Origin: Ptychodera flava | Taxonomy: Eukaryota > Hemichordata > Enteropneusta > Ptychoderidae | Direction of reading: 5' to 3' | DNA length: 64,000 nt | Assembly (NCBI RefSeq): GCF_041260155.1 | Contig: NW_027248278.1 | Span: forward strand, 20,007,825-20,071,824 | Shown here: positions 13,531 to 26,425 of the stretch, in pieces | Position numbering within the stretch: the first letter of the stretch is position 1 | How the letters are laid out: every line of letters begins with the position of its first letter | Notes under the pieces: generated by a model | What the model saw: only the letters and a program-made list of their open reading frames with translations | Database searches by the model: none | Told to the model about the DNA's origin: nothing | Position numbers and translations under genes: made by a program

Positions 13531-13880
13531 GTATGAAGACGAGTGTGAGAAAAGGCAGAGCCTTAGAACAACGCTTTGATAATAGTCTATTACGACATTT
13601 GGCCAAGCGGTTATAAGATCTACGTCCAACCAAGGCTGGCTTCTGGGAAACGTCCGGACTTCATTCTACAAGACCCCTCTTTGAGACATATCCTATTGAA
13701 GCTAAAAATTACAATAACAAACACAAAATAGGCCTAGCTGATGTGAAGCAGGCATCTGCGTATAAGAAAGAAACTCGCTCTCCTGCGGCTATAATTATTT
13801 GCCCGCATGGGAGAGCCACAAAACAGGCATTGGCTCTTGCTCGAAAAAACAACGTATTATCGAAAAGTTTTAAAACTTAA
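13531..13880 (+). pseudogene. Nuclease unit A, coding exon 3 (frame disturbed)
   Basis: Acceptor TTTCTGTAG precedes GT ATG AAG, completing the Gly codon from exon 2. The PD-(D/E)XK domain is present with RPDF and EAKNY, but relative to unit C there is one extra base near 13603 and one missing base near 13685, so the middle is read out of frame. The tail reads VLSKSFKT and stop. This tail aligns without a gap to the end of divergent unit E (ASKSFK), which suggests that A keeps the ancestral C terminus. The two indels may be real damage or consensus errors; if errors, the gene would be intact at about 137 residues. Confidence 0.6.
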
Positions 13881-15645
13881 TTCAGTAATATTCCAACATA
13901 AGTCTCCCTGTAAACCCATTTATTCATGAAGTTGACATTTATTGGACAAAAGACAATTAGTAATTTTTTAAAACACTTCGCAATCACGAAGAATGCAATA
14001 TTTAAATGGATGGTCTTCATATAATACAAACAAAATAACAAAATGAACCCAAGATAGAAACGTGTGTCATTACTATGTACCGGATTGATATATTAAACTT
14101 ATTGAAAGAAGTACTTGCAATCAGGAGAGCGCTGGCTAAGCATGTGATTTAGACTGCAATATAAATGATACAAATACAGTAAATGGGTGTTAATAACAAG
14201 AAAATGTCAAGTGTCTCGCGTGAGGATGCATATAGCCCTAACGATATTGAGATTCATGAGGTAAATCGGATTCTGAGATGGAATCACTGTTGTGACTGTC
14301 TAGTGTAGGAGAAATGTTAAGGAATGCAAAAGTACGGAGAATCTAGACGATGATCTTTCTAACACGTTTTTCCTATAAAATTGATATATAGACATGTTAT
14401 GAGTTAGAAGTGTTTGTAAATCTTGCTTTCCAAGGTTTCATTATTACTTGTTATTATTGCGGACCTTAAAGCTATCATAACAATGTGTAAAGGAATATTC
14501 TTGTTGCTTTAAATCCTAGATAATGATTGTCAATTTAGTATATGAAAAATAAGTGAATAAAAATGCATCCATTAATGCCTTTTTATTTCCTCATACACTG
14601 AGAATGGTTTGATTGGAAACTCGTTTACCCTAGCACAGTGTTGTACTGCATTTATCAATTGCTCCTGCAGTCCCACTGTAATATGTCATCAAAAAACTAA
14701 AATTTAGAGGTGCAATACACTTCAGAACGACACTAGCTCTCTGTCCCAGCTGTATAACAGACTAAAACACAAAAAATAATTTATACGATTGTAATAAATA
14801 ATGTCTTTCAATCTTAATCGTAGACAATTTTACGACACAGCTGTACAGTTCACAATACTTGCTTCTTTCTAGTTTGTTTTCCATGACCTAGAGAGGTCAG
14901 TTTCTCTAAAATGTTCATATAAGAAAAAAACTGTACACATATAATAGCTTAAATACCTGAACCTCTGATAATCATTATAACATTCCCAATTTTTATTTGC
15001 ATTGAGCCATTGCATTCCACTTCACATCCGGGTCTGATGTCATTTGGATCTTCTTCATGCCAAATGCAACACTAAGCAAGGATCAGTGGAATGTGTAGCA
15101 ATTTTACACTATCCTTAGATTTACGATGTTTCAAACCTCTGAAATTTCAACCACTGTCACAGTTGTGTTCCCCTGAAAAGTATCTTGATTGGAAGGAAAA
15201 CAACTTGTCTTTATGCCAAATCATGACGAGTACAAAATATAATGCCGATTTTTATACTTGCTGAGAACAGGTGACAAAACCATTTGATTTAAAAAATAAT
15301 CATACGCCACTTCTGATAACTAAGTAGGGAAGTAGGGTATTTCACTTCTCTAATTATTTACTTCTCTCTCCCTTTACTTTGGTGAATTCTGAGTTCCTTA
15401 TTTTAGTCTTTACCTTTCCAGCTTGAGATGAAACTTTCCCTCTCCCTTCGAAATATTTCTTATCTTGTTGAAAAGTGCAAACTATAGTCAATTATCATTC
15501 TTGTGTAAGTAAATGAACATGTCATGACAAATTCTGTTTGTAAAAAGTGTAAATCGAGTTTCGAAATTGTGTCACGAGTACGCATAAATGAATATATACC
15601 TATCCGGAGCTAATACTGTGTAGCTGTAAGCTTAGCAAAAGTTAG

Positions 15646-16188
15646 ACCTGGTTAAAGTCGGTGAATTTTTAAACAATAAAACCATTTATAATAGTTTCTC
15701 TTGTGTCTCTCCTACTTCGTACAAACCTATTCGGATTTGGTAGCGCAGGCCAGGTTTTCCAGCGATTGAATGCGCTATGTTTGAGTCTGCGCAGTAGTGA
15801 GTTAGTTTCTGCCGGATTCACCAACTTGACTTCTTGCAAGTACCGGCGGTCAGACGGACTGTGTACACAGTGACGTCAAGCAAATACAGAATGATTGACG
15901 ATTCTAGCAATTATATGGCCAATGAGGATATCGCATGAACTTAGTGTTAGTAGGGTCGAATAGGACCCTTTTGCATGGGCCTTTTATTTCACACGGAATA
16001 AGCCGCTTGACAATTTCTTCTTTAGTCCCGATGTTGATCATGTAGATCTGAACTGTTGTCGGAACTGCTGGAGGCTTTTTAGCAGAGTCGATGCCCGATT
16101 GCTGAATGATCTGCAACTCACATGAGTGTGCAGAAGACTTGTACCGACGGCAAGCTATATTTTTTTTCACAGGACAGTGTCTTTTTTT
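15646..16188. other. Spacer between unit A and an inserted tandem-repeat element
   Basis: Not part of the unit homology. The only candidate content is the minus-strand exon-like stretch at 15904-16147 described separately. Nothing else is recognised. Confidence 0.4.
15904..16147 (-). CDS. Unrecognised candidate coding exon
   Basis: I do not recognise this. On the minus strand an open stretch ends in stop at 15904 after ...YPHWPYNC. It reads plausibly as protein, with KPPAVPTTVQIYMINIGTKE followed by EIVKRLIPCEIKGPCKR. A possible acceptor (AATATAG) at about 16148 would make it a terminal exon, starting within ..CRRYKSSAHSC. It abuts the inserted element at 16189, so it may be a fragment cut off by that insertion, or a transposon remnant. 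No family assigned. Confidence 0.25.
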
Positions 16189-18103
16189 AGTCCCCGCGGA
16201 CGAAGTCCGGCGGGGACTTATAGATTGGGTCCCGTCCGTGTGTCCGTCCGTCCGTCCGTCCGTCCGTCCGTCATCAACAGTTTCTCAGACACTGCCAAAC
16301 CAATTTTGTTCAAACTTGGCACAAAGGCATAGCACTATGACCTACAGATGCACATCGATTTATTTGCGATACGATCCAATATGGCCGCCAGGCGGCCATT
16401 TTATTACAATTTTTTCATGTACGGAGCCATAACTCAGACATGTTTCAACCGATTTTATTCAAAGTTGGTACAAGGACATTGACCAATGTCATAGATATGC
16501 ATGTCAATTTGTTTTGTGATATGATCCAATATGGCTGCCAGGCGGCCATTTTATTATGATTTTTTCATGTACAGAGCCATAACTCAGGCAGTTTCAACCG
16601 ATTTTATTCAAAGTTGGTACGAGGACAATGACCAATGTCATACATATGCACATTGATTTGTTTTGTGATACGATCCAATATGGCCGCCAGGCGGCCATTT
16701 TGTTTGATTTTTGAATGTACAGAGCCATAACTCAGGCATATCTCAACCGATTTTATTCAAAGTTGGTACAAGGACATTGACCTATGTCATATATATGCAT
16801 GTTGATTTGTTTTGTGATACGATCCAATATGGCCTCCAGGCGGCCATTTTATTACGATTTTTTTCATGTACAGCGCCATAACTCAGACATATTTCAACCG
16901 ATTTTATTCAAAGTTGGTACAAGGACATGGACCAATATCATAGATATGCATGTCATTGTGATATGATCCAATATGGCTGCTGTGCAGCCATTTTGTTATG
17001 ATTTTTTCGTGTACAGAGCCATAATTCAGGCATATCTCAACTGATTTTATTCAAAGTTGGTACAAGGACATTGACCTATGTCATAGATATACACATTGAT
17101 TTGTTTTGTGATACGATCCAATATGGCCGCCTTGTGGCGTTTTTTTTATGATTTCTCATGTCCTGAACCATAACTCAGACATGTATCAAGCAAATTTATT
17201 CAAAGTTGGTACAAGGACATTGACTTATAGTATACATATGTACTTTGATATAAATATGTACTTTGATTTGTTTCTCGATAAGGTCCGATATGACCACATG
17301 GTGGCAATTTTGTTATGTTTTTTTTTCATGTCGAGAGCCATAACTCTGGCAAGTCTCAACTGATTTTATTCAAAGTTTGTAACTGGACATTGAATTATGT
17401 CATACATATACATGTTGATTTTTTAAACGGTAAGATCAAATATCACTGCGTGGCGGCAATTTTGTTACAATTTTCTCATACTGAGCCATAACTCAGATAT
17501 ATTTCCACCAGTATCATTCAAAGTTAGTACAAGGACATTGACATATTTCATACATGCTCGTCAATTTGTTTCACGTCATGTAGCAGTATCATGTCAATTA
17601 TTGAAGTTTCATAATTAGGCTGATATGTCAAGAAATACTGCATCAAATTTCATGAAACTTTGTACAGATGTTAAGCTCACATTGCTTCAACAGTGAAAAA
17701 GACATTTATCAGTGTCATTTTAATTTGTAATTTCATATGTAATGAACTTTCCTAATTAGAGTGATATATCCACAAATACAACGTAAATTTGATGAAACTT
17801 GATACAGATGTTGATCTCATAGTGTTGTAAATACTACATTAAACTTTATGAAATATGGTACCGGGATAATCTATTAGTGTTAGGATAGTATGAAAAAATG
17901 TTTTGCAACATCCTGTCAACTAATTCCCAGTTGACTCATTTAATGACCTTTAGGATAGTGGCCTACATTGGTTTTATGTTTTTCATCACAATGGAACTCA
18001 TTCTTGGCCATTGAGTGCCATCTGTATCAAAGTATTTTTATCACAGGACCTGTAATCAAAGTACCCATTAGCAAGCGGGGACTGTGTCATCAACGATGAC
18101 TTG
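16189..18103 (+). mobile_element. Helentron/pearl-like non-autonomous element 1
   Basis: Starts after a T-run with AGTCCCCGC, which opens a hairpin (GGAC GAA GTCC inside CCCCGC/GCGGGG). A CCGT microsatellite (16243-16272) follows. Then come tandem units of about 150 bp marked by GATCCAATATGG at 16373, 16523, 16672, 16821, 16965 and 17116, then decaying units and a second repeat type (17560-17830). The end reads GCGGGGACT, the complement of the start, followed by a perfect stem-loop GTCATC-AAC-GATGAC (18086-18100). No coding sequence. A hairpin near the 3' end, complementary termini and a tandem core match what is known of Helentron-derived INE elements. Family assignment is inference. Confidence 0.6.
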
Positions 18104-18464
18104 TCCGTCCTTGAACAACCGTCGCATATTGCAACATGGGCCCCAAAACAATATGAACATAGATTTTCCACGTGTTTTCGGTGATACAACAGAGGTCGTG
18201 CTGACTTTTCGGGAGTGATCGCACTCGACAACTTATGAATAATATATGAGTAAAATAAAAACGTCATCTCATAATAATTTATAGCGACGCAAACCCTGCA
18301 GTAAAGCCAAGTCTGTGATTCCGGTGAAACTTTCCCTGTATAGCGTTCACCCGACGCATTGCGTTCACTCCCTCATTCACGGCGTTCAAATGAAAGCAAA
18401 TACAAATTATAGCGTTCACTCCACGCAAACATTCACAAATCACAGACTTGAACGAAATCTAAGC
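18104..18464. other. Spacer between element 1 and unit B
   Basis: No gene or repeat recognised. The minus-strand open frame crossing 17998-18267 runs over the end of the inserted element and is not credible. Confidence 0.4.
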
Positions 18465-19471
18465 AAAAGTAAGTGAAACTTGAATACTCGTGTGCATTGA
18501 GAACACAATCTTTATACTGTTTGTGCTCGCCTTGTGAACTTTTGACCTTTAGCGTATAAACACTTAATGCTATAGAGCCGTCAGGGTAAACGTTCCCAAC
18601 TCGTGCTGGACGCATCGGCAGTTCACGGGAAAATGGTTAAAAATACACATTGTCACAACAGAGTGGTCAAAATGAGTCGTAGACAGTTAGAGCTAAAGAA
18701 AACGATGGATCTAATTCGAAATAATTGGATTTTCATATCGTGCGAATTTCTCAAAAGAGTTAGTTGCCATATACACTGAAGCTAAGTGTTGTAATATAGC
18801 AAATTACTCATAAAACAAGTGTGTAATTTATGAAGAAAAGCAGATGAGATAATATTTATAGACTCAACCAAAATAACTTTACCATTCAATTATCCCAAAT
18901 AGTTCTAATGGTATTAAGGTTAAAGTGGGTTTAAATCAATCAAAGACTAAAAACGATAACTAGTTTAACAATACAACTACCAAAAAATAAAACTACAAAA
19001 AAGCCAACGGATTGGCTCGAAGTGGTTCTGGGCTATCGCGCAAGACTCGAGTGCGATCAACATGTCACGGCAAAGTATTGAATTGTAATATTGAATATGG
19101 AACATTAATAGGACTATAGAAAGTGACATGATACATGTTGAGATTGAAATTGAAATTAGAATAGAATGTTGAGATTTGAAATTGATTCAAAATAGAATGT
19201 TGAGATTTGAAATTGCATTCAGATAGAATTTTGAGTTGTAAAATAGAATTCAGAACAGCAAAATAGAAGTAGTAAATGTTGGCATGGATTAGACACTAGT
19301 GTGACACAATGATCCGTTTGTTTGTCACATATGCGTTTAACAATTACTGAACATTTTTCAGGAGGATTGATTCACAACTTCTTGTATCATGGCGATGCCA
19401 GTTTTCAGATCGAAGAGGCATTTTGGAGAACCCGCTGAAACCAAATTCATATATTAAGCCAAGCCTCCATC

Positions 19472-19580
19472 GCAATGTCATAGAACTATGTCACTGCTAT
19501 TTATAGAACTACCCTCAACCGCACTTCGTGAAGACACAGTTTGCAAGGTCTCTTGACGGTCAGTGTTGAAATCACATACG
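19472..19580 (+). promoter_or_regulatory. Promoter and non-coding first exon of nuclease unit B
   Basis: TATTTATAG at 19498-19506. The upstream half site is changed here (AATGTCATAGAAC in place of AACGTCATAGAAC), and the donor CATACG|GTAATTATA lies at 19581. Layout as in unit A. Confidence 0.55.
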
Positions 19581-20831
19581 GTAATTATACGCACTCCTTT
19601 TCATAAGACAACGTACACCGATTCGTGTAACACTTTCGAGATATTATGTATAACGCCGCTGGAGATACACAGCACAAATTCCCACAGTAATATCAATATG
19701 TGCATAATGAGCGTCAAAGTGAATTGTCACGAGTGAAATACCTTATGTTTGCTGAGGACGAAGTGCGTTAGAGATTTGTTGCCCGCCATAATATCTTAAA
19801 CATTGTTCAAACGATTTCTGCAGAAGACATGATTCGCCCATGGCTACTGCTCAAAATAATTGCTTTTAGTGCAACATCTACAGCAGTTTTAGAGTTCGCT
19901 TGATAGTCGTCAGCCATGTTTTGCCTGCTATACGTTAAGCATGTGGATTTCTAGAGACAGATATTTTTAACATATTATCATAGTTATCGTGTAGTAAACC
20001 CACGTCAATACATCAATTTCTCACATATATTATGGTTCAGAATTGTTTAAGAATAGTATTTCGGAAGTTTTAGCTTTCCGTACTGTTCCTTGCTCTGTTT
20101 ACGTGATATTATGTGTCAATTATTAACTTAGTCTGCCATTGTTACAACTGTTCAATGTTTGCATAGTAAACTATGTCATTGCTAATTTTAATCGGGGTTT
20201 TCCCCCGCACAATTCAAATCAACGTAGTTGTAATTGATATTAATGCTTACGCTGCATTGACTTTAAGAATTCGTTGAATTTGAAATTTCCAATGAAAAAT
20301 TTACAACCATGCTCTGCTGACCTTGTAATATGTCGTAAATACTCATCTAAAACAGGTTAAAAGGATAGCACGTCTGCCAAAGGACACGTAATGCTATAGA
20401 TCGTTAAACAGTTTTATCCAATAACACGGAAAATAGTACTTATTTTCTCGTTTTTGTTTCTCGCCACGAATCCGTAGAGCTTGTAACAGACGGAGACTAG
20501 CTCAAATATATTAATTGACATCAAATATTCTGCCATTTTGTTATTTAGCATGGCGTTGCCAAGATTCATGAAAGCATGACTACAATCTACATCATTAAAT
20601 CCTATTGTATAGGTATGAAGAGGTACATTCAGCCATTCTCAAGGTGCATTCTACAGGGATAATAAAGCTTTGATGATATTCTTTTCATATATTTTTCAGT
20701 ATATGCTTTACCGCTGAAAAAATTCAGCATCAGTTAAACTAACGCTTATAATACAATATTTGCTCACGTTGATCTCAATTCTCTTTAACATTGAATGTAA
20801 TTGTTATTTAGTCTTCAGAGTGAAGTTGAAT

Positions 20832-20895
20832 ATGGCGCCAACCTACCAACCAAGACGTCGATCGACTGTCAATCGACGTGCTTCTTCCAAATCAG
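20832..20895 (+). CDS. Nuclease unit B, coding exon 2 (basic leader)
   Basis: Same 64-base exon as in unit C, starting MAPTYQPRRRSTVNRR, with acceptor CTTCAG at 20813-20818 and donor at 20896. It joins 21376-21724. The open frame running past the donor into the intron is not coding. Confidence 0.6.
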
Positions 20896-21375
20896 GTAAG
20901 CAGACGAAAATTGTGCTATATGCTTTCAGTCTTAAAAATGTTTTAGTTTTTTCTGTAAGTTACACAACTTCCGATTTGTTGAATCAAGTAAGACGAATTC
21001 TTATCGGATATGTAAGAAGTTCGACGAGGGATGTTAAGTATTTAGCTAAGTTAATCGTTACGACATACTTAATCTCGATTTTAAAATAGCACATGGTAAC
21101 TTTAAAAACACTTCAGATCTAACACTTGATTGACTTTACTGTAGACACGCCATTTTTTGGCTGAGAGGTTTTCCTCTGAGTTTAAATTTCATTCGCTGCC
21201 TTTTTAAAATGAAGACCGTAAAATGAAGGTTTCAAGTTGAACTCTAGGTAAACTTTGAAAATAAAGTTCAAATAAAAAATTAAGTCTTATCTTATTATAT
21301 AACGCATCAATAGAAAGTTGATTTACATCGCTGAGCTGCCAATACCCTGACGATTATTGACTCTCATTTCTGTAG

Positions 21376-21724
21376 GTATGAAGACGAGTGTGAGAAAAGG
21401 CAGAGCCTTAGAACAACGCTTTGAAAATAGTCTATTACGACATTTGCCAAGCGGTTATAAGATCTACGTCCAACCAAGGCTGGCTTCTGGGAAACGTCCG
21501 GACTTCATTCTACAAGACCCCTCTTTGAGACGATATCCTATTGAAGCTAAAAATTACAATAACAAACACAAAATAGGCCTAGCTGATGTGAAGCACGCAC
21601 TGCGTATAAGAAAGAAACTCGCTCTCCTGCGGCTATAATTATTTGCCCGCATGGGAGAGCCACAAAACAGGCATTGGCTCTTGCTCGAAAAAACACGTAA
21701 TTATCGAAAAGTTTTAAAACTTAA
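21376..21724 (+). pseudogene. Nuclease unit B, coding exon 3 (frame lost after the active site)
   Basis: Starts at acceptor CTGTAG (21375). The frame is clean through GRALEQRF, RPDF and EAKNY, so the core acidic and lysine positions are kept. Near 21594-21602 it lacks one base relative to A and C (GCACGCACTGCG for GCAGGCATCTGCG), so it leaves frame just after DVK and runs to an early stop at 21638. A second small difference lies near the end. As read, it would lack the conserved Gln of motif IV and the last strands of the fold. Real decay and assembly error cannot be told apart here. Confidence 0.6.
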
Positions 21725-24620
21725 TTCAGTAATATTCCAACATAAGTCTCCCTGTAAACCTATTTATTCATGAAGTTGACATTTATTGGACAAAACACAA
21801 TTAGTAATTTTTAAAACACTTCGCAATAACGAAGAATGCAATATTTAAATGGATGGTCTTCATATAATACAAACAAAATAACAAAAATGAACCCAAGATA
21901 GAAACGTGTGTCATTACTAGGTACCGGATTGATATATTAAACTTATTGAAAGAAGTTCTTGCAATCAGGAGAGCGCCGGCTACAGCATGTAATTTAGACT
22001 GCAATTAAATGATACAAATACAGTAAATGGGTGTTAATAACAAGAAAATGTCAAGTGTTTCGCGTGAGGATGCATATAGGCCCTAACGATATTGAGATTC
22101 ATGAGGTAAATCGGATTCTGAGATGGAATCACTGTTGTGACTGTCTAGTGTAGGAGAAATGTTAAGGAATGCAAAAGTAAGGAGAATCTAGACGATAGTC
22201 TTTCTAACAGGTTTTTCCTATAAAATTGATATAATGACATGTTATTAAGTTAGAAGTGTTTGTATATCTTGCTTTCCAAGTTTCATTATTTACTTTTTAT
22301 TATTGCGGACCTTAAAGCTATCATAACAATGTGTAAAGGAATATTCTTGTTGCTTTAAATCCTAGATAATGATGTCAATTTAGGTATATGAAAGATAAGT
22401 GAATAAAAATGCATCCATTAATTCTTTTTATTTCCTCATACACTGAGAATGGTTTGATTTGAAACTCGTTTTCCCTAGTACAGTGTTGTACTGCATTTAT
22501 CAATTGCTCCTGCAGTCCCACTGTAATATGTCATCAGAATACTGAAATTCAGACGTGCGATACACTTCAGAACGACACTAGCTCCTTGTCCCAGCTGTAT
22601 AACAGACTAAAACACAAAAATAATTTATACGATTGTAATAAATAATGTTTTCAATCTTAATCGTAGACAATTGGACGACACAGCTTTACAACTAAATATC
22701 TAATAACGTATTTAAATCTTTATCGTAGACAATTGGGACGACACAGCTTTACAGTTCACAACACTTGTTCTTTCTAGTCTTGTTTTCCATGCCCTAGAGA
22801 GTTAGTTTCTCTAAAATGTTTATATAAGAAAAAAAACTGTATACATATAATAGCTAATGATACAAATACAGTAAATGGGTGTTAATAACAAGAAATAATA
22901 ATATAATAGCTTAAATACTGAACCTCTGATAATCATTATAACATTTCCCAAATTTCATTCTATTGAGCCATTACATTCCACTTCACATCCGGGTCTGACG
23001 TCATTGGATCTTCTTCATGCCAATTACAAACACTAAGCAAGGATCAGTGGAATGTGTAGCAATTTTACACTATCCTTAGATTTACGATGTTTCAAACCTC
23101 TGAATTTCAACCACTGTCACAGTTGTATTCCCCTGAAAAAATCTTGATTGCAAGGAAAAAACTTGTCTTTATGCCAAACCATGACGTGTACAAAATATAA
23201 TGCCGATTTTTACACTTGCTGAGAAGAGGTGACAAAAGCATTCGATTTAAAAAAAAATAAACATACGCCACTTCTGATAACTAAGTAGGGAAGTAGGGTA
23301 TTTCAATTCTCAAATTATTTACTTCTCTTCCCTTTACTTTGATGAATTCTGAGTTCCTTATTTTAGTCTTTACCTTTCCAGCTTGAGATGAAACTTTCCC
23401 TCTCCCTTCGAAATATTTCTTATCTTGTTGAAAAGTGCAAATATAGTCAAGTATCATTCTTTAATAAGTACGATGAACATGTCATGACAAATATTCTGTT
23501 TGTAAAAAGTGTAAATCGAGTTTCGAAATTGTGTCACGAGTACGCATAAATGAATATATAACTATCCGGATCTAAATACTGTGAAACTATAAGCTTATCA
23601 AAAATACGTAAAACTGGAATACTCGTGTGCATTGAGAAACACAATGTTTATACTTTTTGTGCTCGCCTTGTGAACGTTTGACCTTAACGTATCCACATTT
23701 AATGCGCTACAGAGCCTTCAGGATAAAAGTTCCCAACTCGAGCTGGACGCATCGGCAGCTCACGGGAAAATGGTTCAAAATACACATTGTCACAACCAAG
23801 GTGGTCAAAATGAGTCGTAGACAGTTAGTGCTAAAAAACACGATTGAAACTAATTCGAAATAATTGGATTTTCATATCGTGCGAATTTCTCAAAAGAGTT
23901 AGTTGCCATATACACTGAAGCTAAGTGTTGTAATATCGCAAATTACTCATAAAACAAGTGTGTAATTTAAAAGAAAAGCAGATGAGATAACATTTATAGA
24001 TTCAACCAAATTACTTTACCATTCAATTATCCACAATTAGTTCTAATGGTATTAAGGTAAAGTGGTTTATCAATCAAAGACTAAAACATAATTTATTATT
24101 ACGACACCTAAAACAACGATATGTATGGTTTCATAATAACCTACAAAAAAGCCAACGGATTGGCTCGAAGCAGTTCTGCGGCTATCGCGCAAGTCCCGAG
24201 CACGATCGACATTCACGGCAAAGCTTTGAGTTGTAATATTGAATATGGAATATTAATAGGGCTATAGAAAGTGAATGAGAAATGTTGAGTTGTAAATTGA
24301 ACTCAGAATAGAATGTTGAGATTTGAAATTGATTATGAATAGAATGTTGAGATTTGAAATTGATTCAGAAAGAATGTTCAGTTGTAAAATAAATTCAGAA
24401 CAGCAAAATAGAAAGTAGTAAATGTTGGCATGGATTAGACACTAGTGTGACACAATGATCCGTTTGTTTGTCACATATGCGTTTAACACTTACTGAACAA
24501 TTTTTCAGGAGGATTGATTCACAACTTCTGGTTACCATGGCGATGACAGTTTTCAGACCGAAGAGACATTTTGGAGAACCCGATGAACCCAAATTTAAAT
24601 ATTAAGCCAAGCCTCCATCG

Positions 24621-24726
24621 CAACGTCATAGAACTATGTCACTGCTATTTATAGAACTACCCCACCGCACTTCGTGAAGACACAGTTTGCAAGGTCTCTT
24701 GACGGTCAGTGTTGAAGTCACATACG
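24621..24726 (+). promoter_or_regulatory. Promoter and non-coding first exon of nuclease unit C
   Basis: AACGTCATAGAACTATGTCA leads into TATTTATAG (24646-24654). Expected start is near 24676, and donor CATACG|GTAATTATA is at 24727. The acceptor partner is CTTCAG ending at 26348, so the first intron is about 1.6 kb. Confidence 0.6.
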
Positions 24727-25551
24727 GTAATTATAGCACTCCTTTTCATAAGACAACGTACACCGATTCGTGTAACACTTTCGAGATATTATTTATAACG
24801 CCGCTGGAGATACACAAGCACAAATTCCCACAGTAATATCAATATGTGCATAATGAGCGTCAAAGTGAATTGTACGAGCGAAATACCTTGTGTTTGCTGA
24901 GGACGAAGTGCGTGAGAAAGTTGTTGCCCGCCATAATATCTTGAACATTGTTCAAACAATTTCTGCAAGGAGCGTGATTCGCCCATGGCCCATGGATACT
25001 GCTAAAAAATAATTGTTTTTGTGACAACATCTACAGCAGTTTAGAGTTCGCTTATTGCCGTCAGCCATGTTTTGCCTGCTATCCGGATAAGCATGTGGAT
25101 TTCAAGAGACAAGTATATTTAACATGTTATACACAGTCATCGTAGTAGTAAATGCACTCTATGTAAGGATACTTTATCTTCTCCATATATGTATGGTTTA
25201 GAATTGTTACTTAGAGAATGGTATATCGGCAATATTTAGCTTTCGACCTGTTTCTTGCTCTGTTTACGTGATATAATGTGTCAATTATTAACTTAGTATG
25301 CTATTGTTACAACTGTTGAATGTTTGGATATTAAACTATGTCACCGCTAATTTTAATCGGGGTTTTCCCCCGCACAATTCAAATCAACGTAGTTGTAATT
25401 GATATGAATGCTTACGCTGCATTGACTTTAAGAATTCGTTGAATTTGCAATGAAAAATTTACACCATGCTCTGCTGACCTAGTAATGTGTCAAATACCCA
25501 TCTAAAGCAGGTTAAAAGGATAACACTTCCGCCAAAGGACACGAATGCTAC

Positions 25552-25908
25552 TTAAGGTAGAAACGCGCCTCGGGGACAGAAATTCGGACCGTCAAATTTT
25601 ATCAATTTTCTTCTGACCTACCACTTGTTGAGGCTCATTTTGAAGCTCTTGGCGAAATAAATGGTTTTTTCGTCCTAGTTTTTCGAAAATCGAAATTTTA
25701 TTTTTTCCAAAGAGTTGACACAGGGATGGCGGCCATTTTGGATTTCAAATGTCGAAAATCGCAAGTATTTGTCTCTCTAGTACCAAAGTTTGCACGGTGA
25801 CCCCAGATTTTATTCTTGCTTTGGTAAGAGCATGGTTTGAAAGTTTCACTGAGGAAAGTTTCAGCAAAAGTTTAAGTCTTTCACTTTCGAGGTGCATATT
25901 ACCTTAAT
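25552..25908. mobile_element. MITE of about 355 bp in the first intron of unit C
   Basis: Ends read CTTAAGGTAG and TACCTTAA, an inverted pair. The same spot in units A and D is an empty site reading TGCTATCAGGAAG, so the insertion is clean and later than the unit duplications. A diverged relative lies at 9982-10338. Non-coding. Confidence 0.8.
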
Positions 25909-26361
25909 AGGAAGTTTTATAGATCGTGAAAAAGTTTTTATCCCATAACACGGAAATACTACTTATTTCTCGGTTTTTTCACTCCGAGAATCCAGTAGAG
26001 ATTACAGATGGAGACTAGCTCAAATATATTAATTGACATCAAATACTGCCATTTTGTTATTTAGCATGGCGTTGCCGGAATCATGAAAGCATTTATATGA
26101 GTAACTTACATGACTACAATCCATTAATTCTGTATTTATAGGTATGAAGAGGTACATTAACGCCATTCTCCAGGTGCATTCTACAAGGAAAATAAAGCTT
26201 TGATGCTATTCTTTTCATATATTTTCAGTATATGCTTTACCGCTGAAAAAAATTCAGCATCAGTTTAACTAACGTTTAAAATACAATATTTGCTCACGTT
26301 GATCGACATTCTCTTTAACATTGAATGTAATTGTTATTTAGTCTTCAGAGTGAAGTTGAAT

Positions 26362-26425
26362 ATGGCGCCAACCTACCAACCAAGACGTCGATCGACTGTC
26401 AATCGACGTGCTTCTTCCAAATCAG
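26362..26425 (+). CDS. Nuclease unit C, coding exon 2 (basic leader)
   Basis: ATG at 26362, 13 bases after the acceptor CTTCAG. Codes 21 residues, MAPTYQPRRRSTVNRR followed by ASSKS, plus the first base of Gly22, which is completed at 26904. I take this ATG and not the one at 26906, because exon length, phase and the RRRST motif are kept in divergent unit E. The leader is strongly basic. Confidence 0.65.

Larger units (their letters stand above)
11085..15645 (+). repeat. Nuclease gene unit A
   Basis: First unit of the family. It aligns with units B (18465-23600), C (23600-29010) and D (29010-31385) from the words AGTAGGTCAAAATGAGTCG near 11103 to about 15640, where similarity ends. Differences between units are mainly single-base indels with some substitutions. 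The unit holds upstream DNA with a GCCAACGGATTGGCTCGAAG block (11238), promoter, three exons and about 1.7 kb of 3' sequence with an AATAAA near 14553. Confidence 0.85.
18465..23600 (+). repeat. Nuclease gene unit B
   Basis: Head-to-tail with unit C. The start is marked by ATACTCGTGTGCATTGAG (18485), which recurs before C (23620) and, with one change, before D (29030). Same content and order as unit A, plus a small local duplication near 22660-22760 (the TCGTAGACAATTGG words occur twice) that C lacks. Confidence 0.85.

Noticed and set aside
24395-24592. Conserved minus-strand frame (KRICDKQTDHC) just upstream of the nuclease promoters, present in A, C and D
   Set aside because: The units are recent duplicates, so conservation is expected. 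Unit E does not keep the frame, and no domain is recognisable.
24789-24986. Minus-strand frame MGESRSLQKLFEQC in intron 1 of units C and D
   Set aside because: Lies antisense in the intron, and the reading differs between copies through indels. No family recognised.
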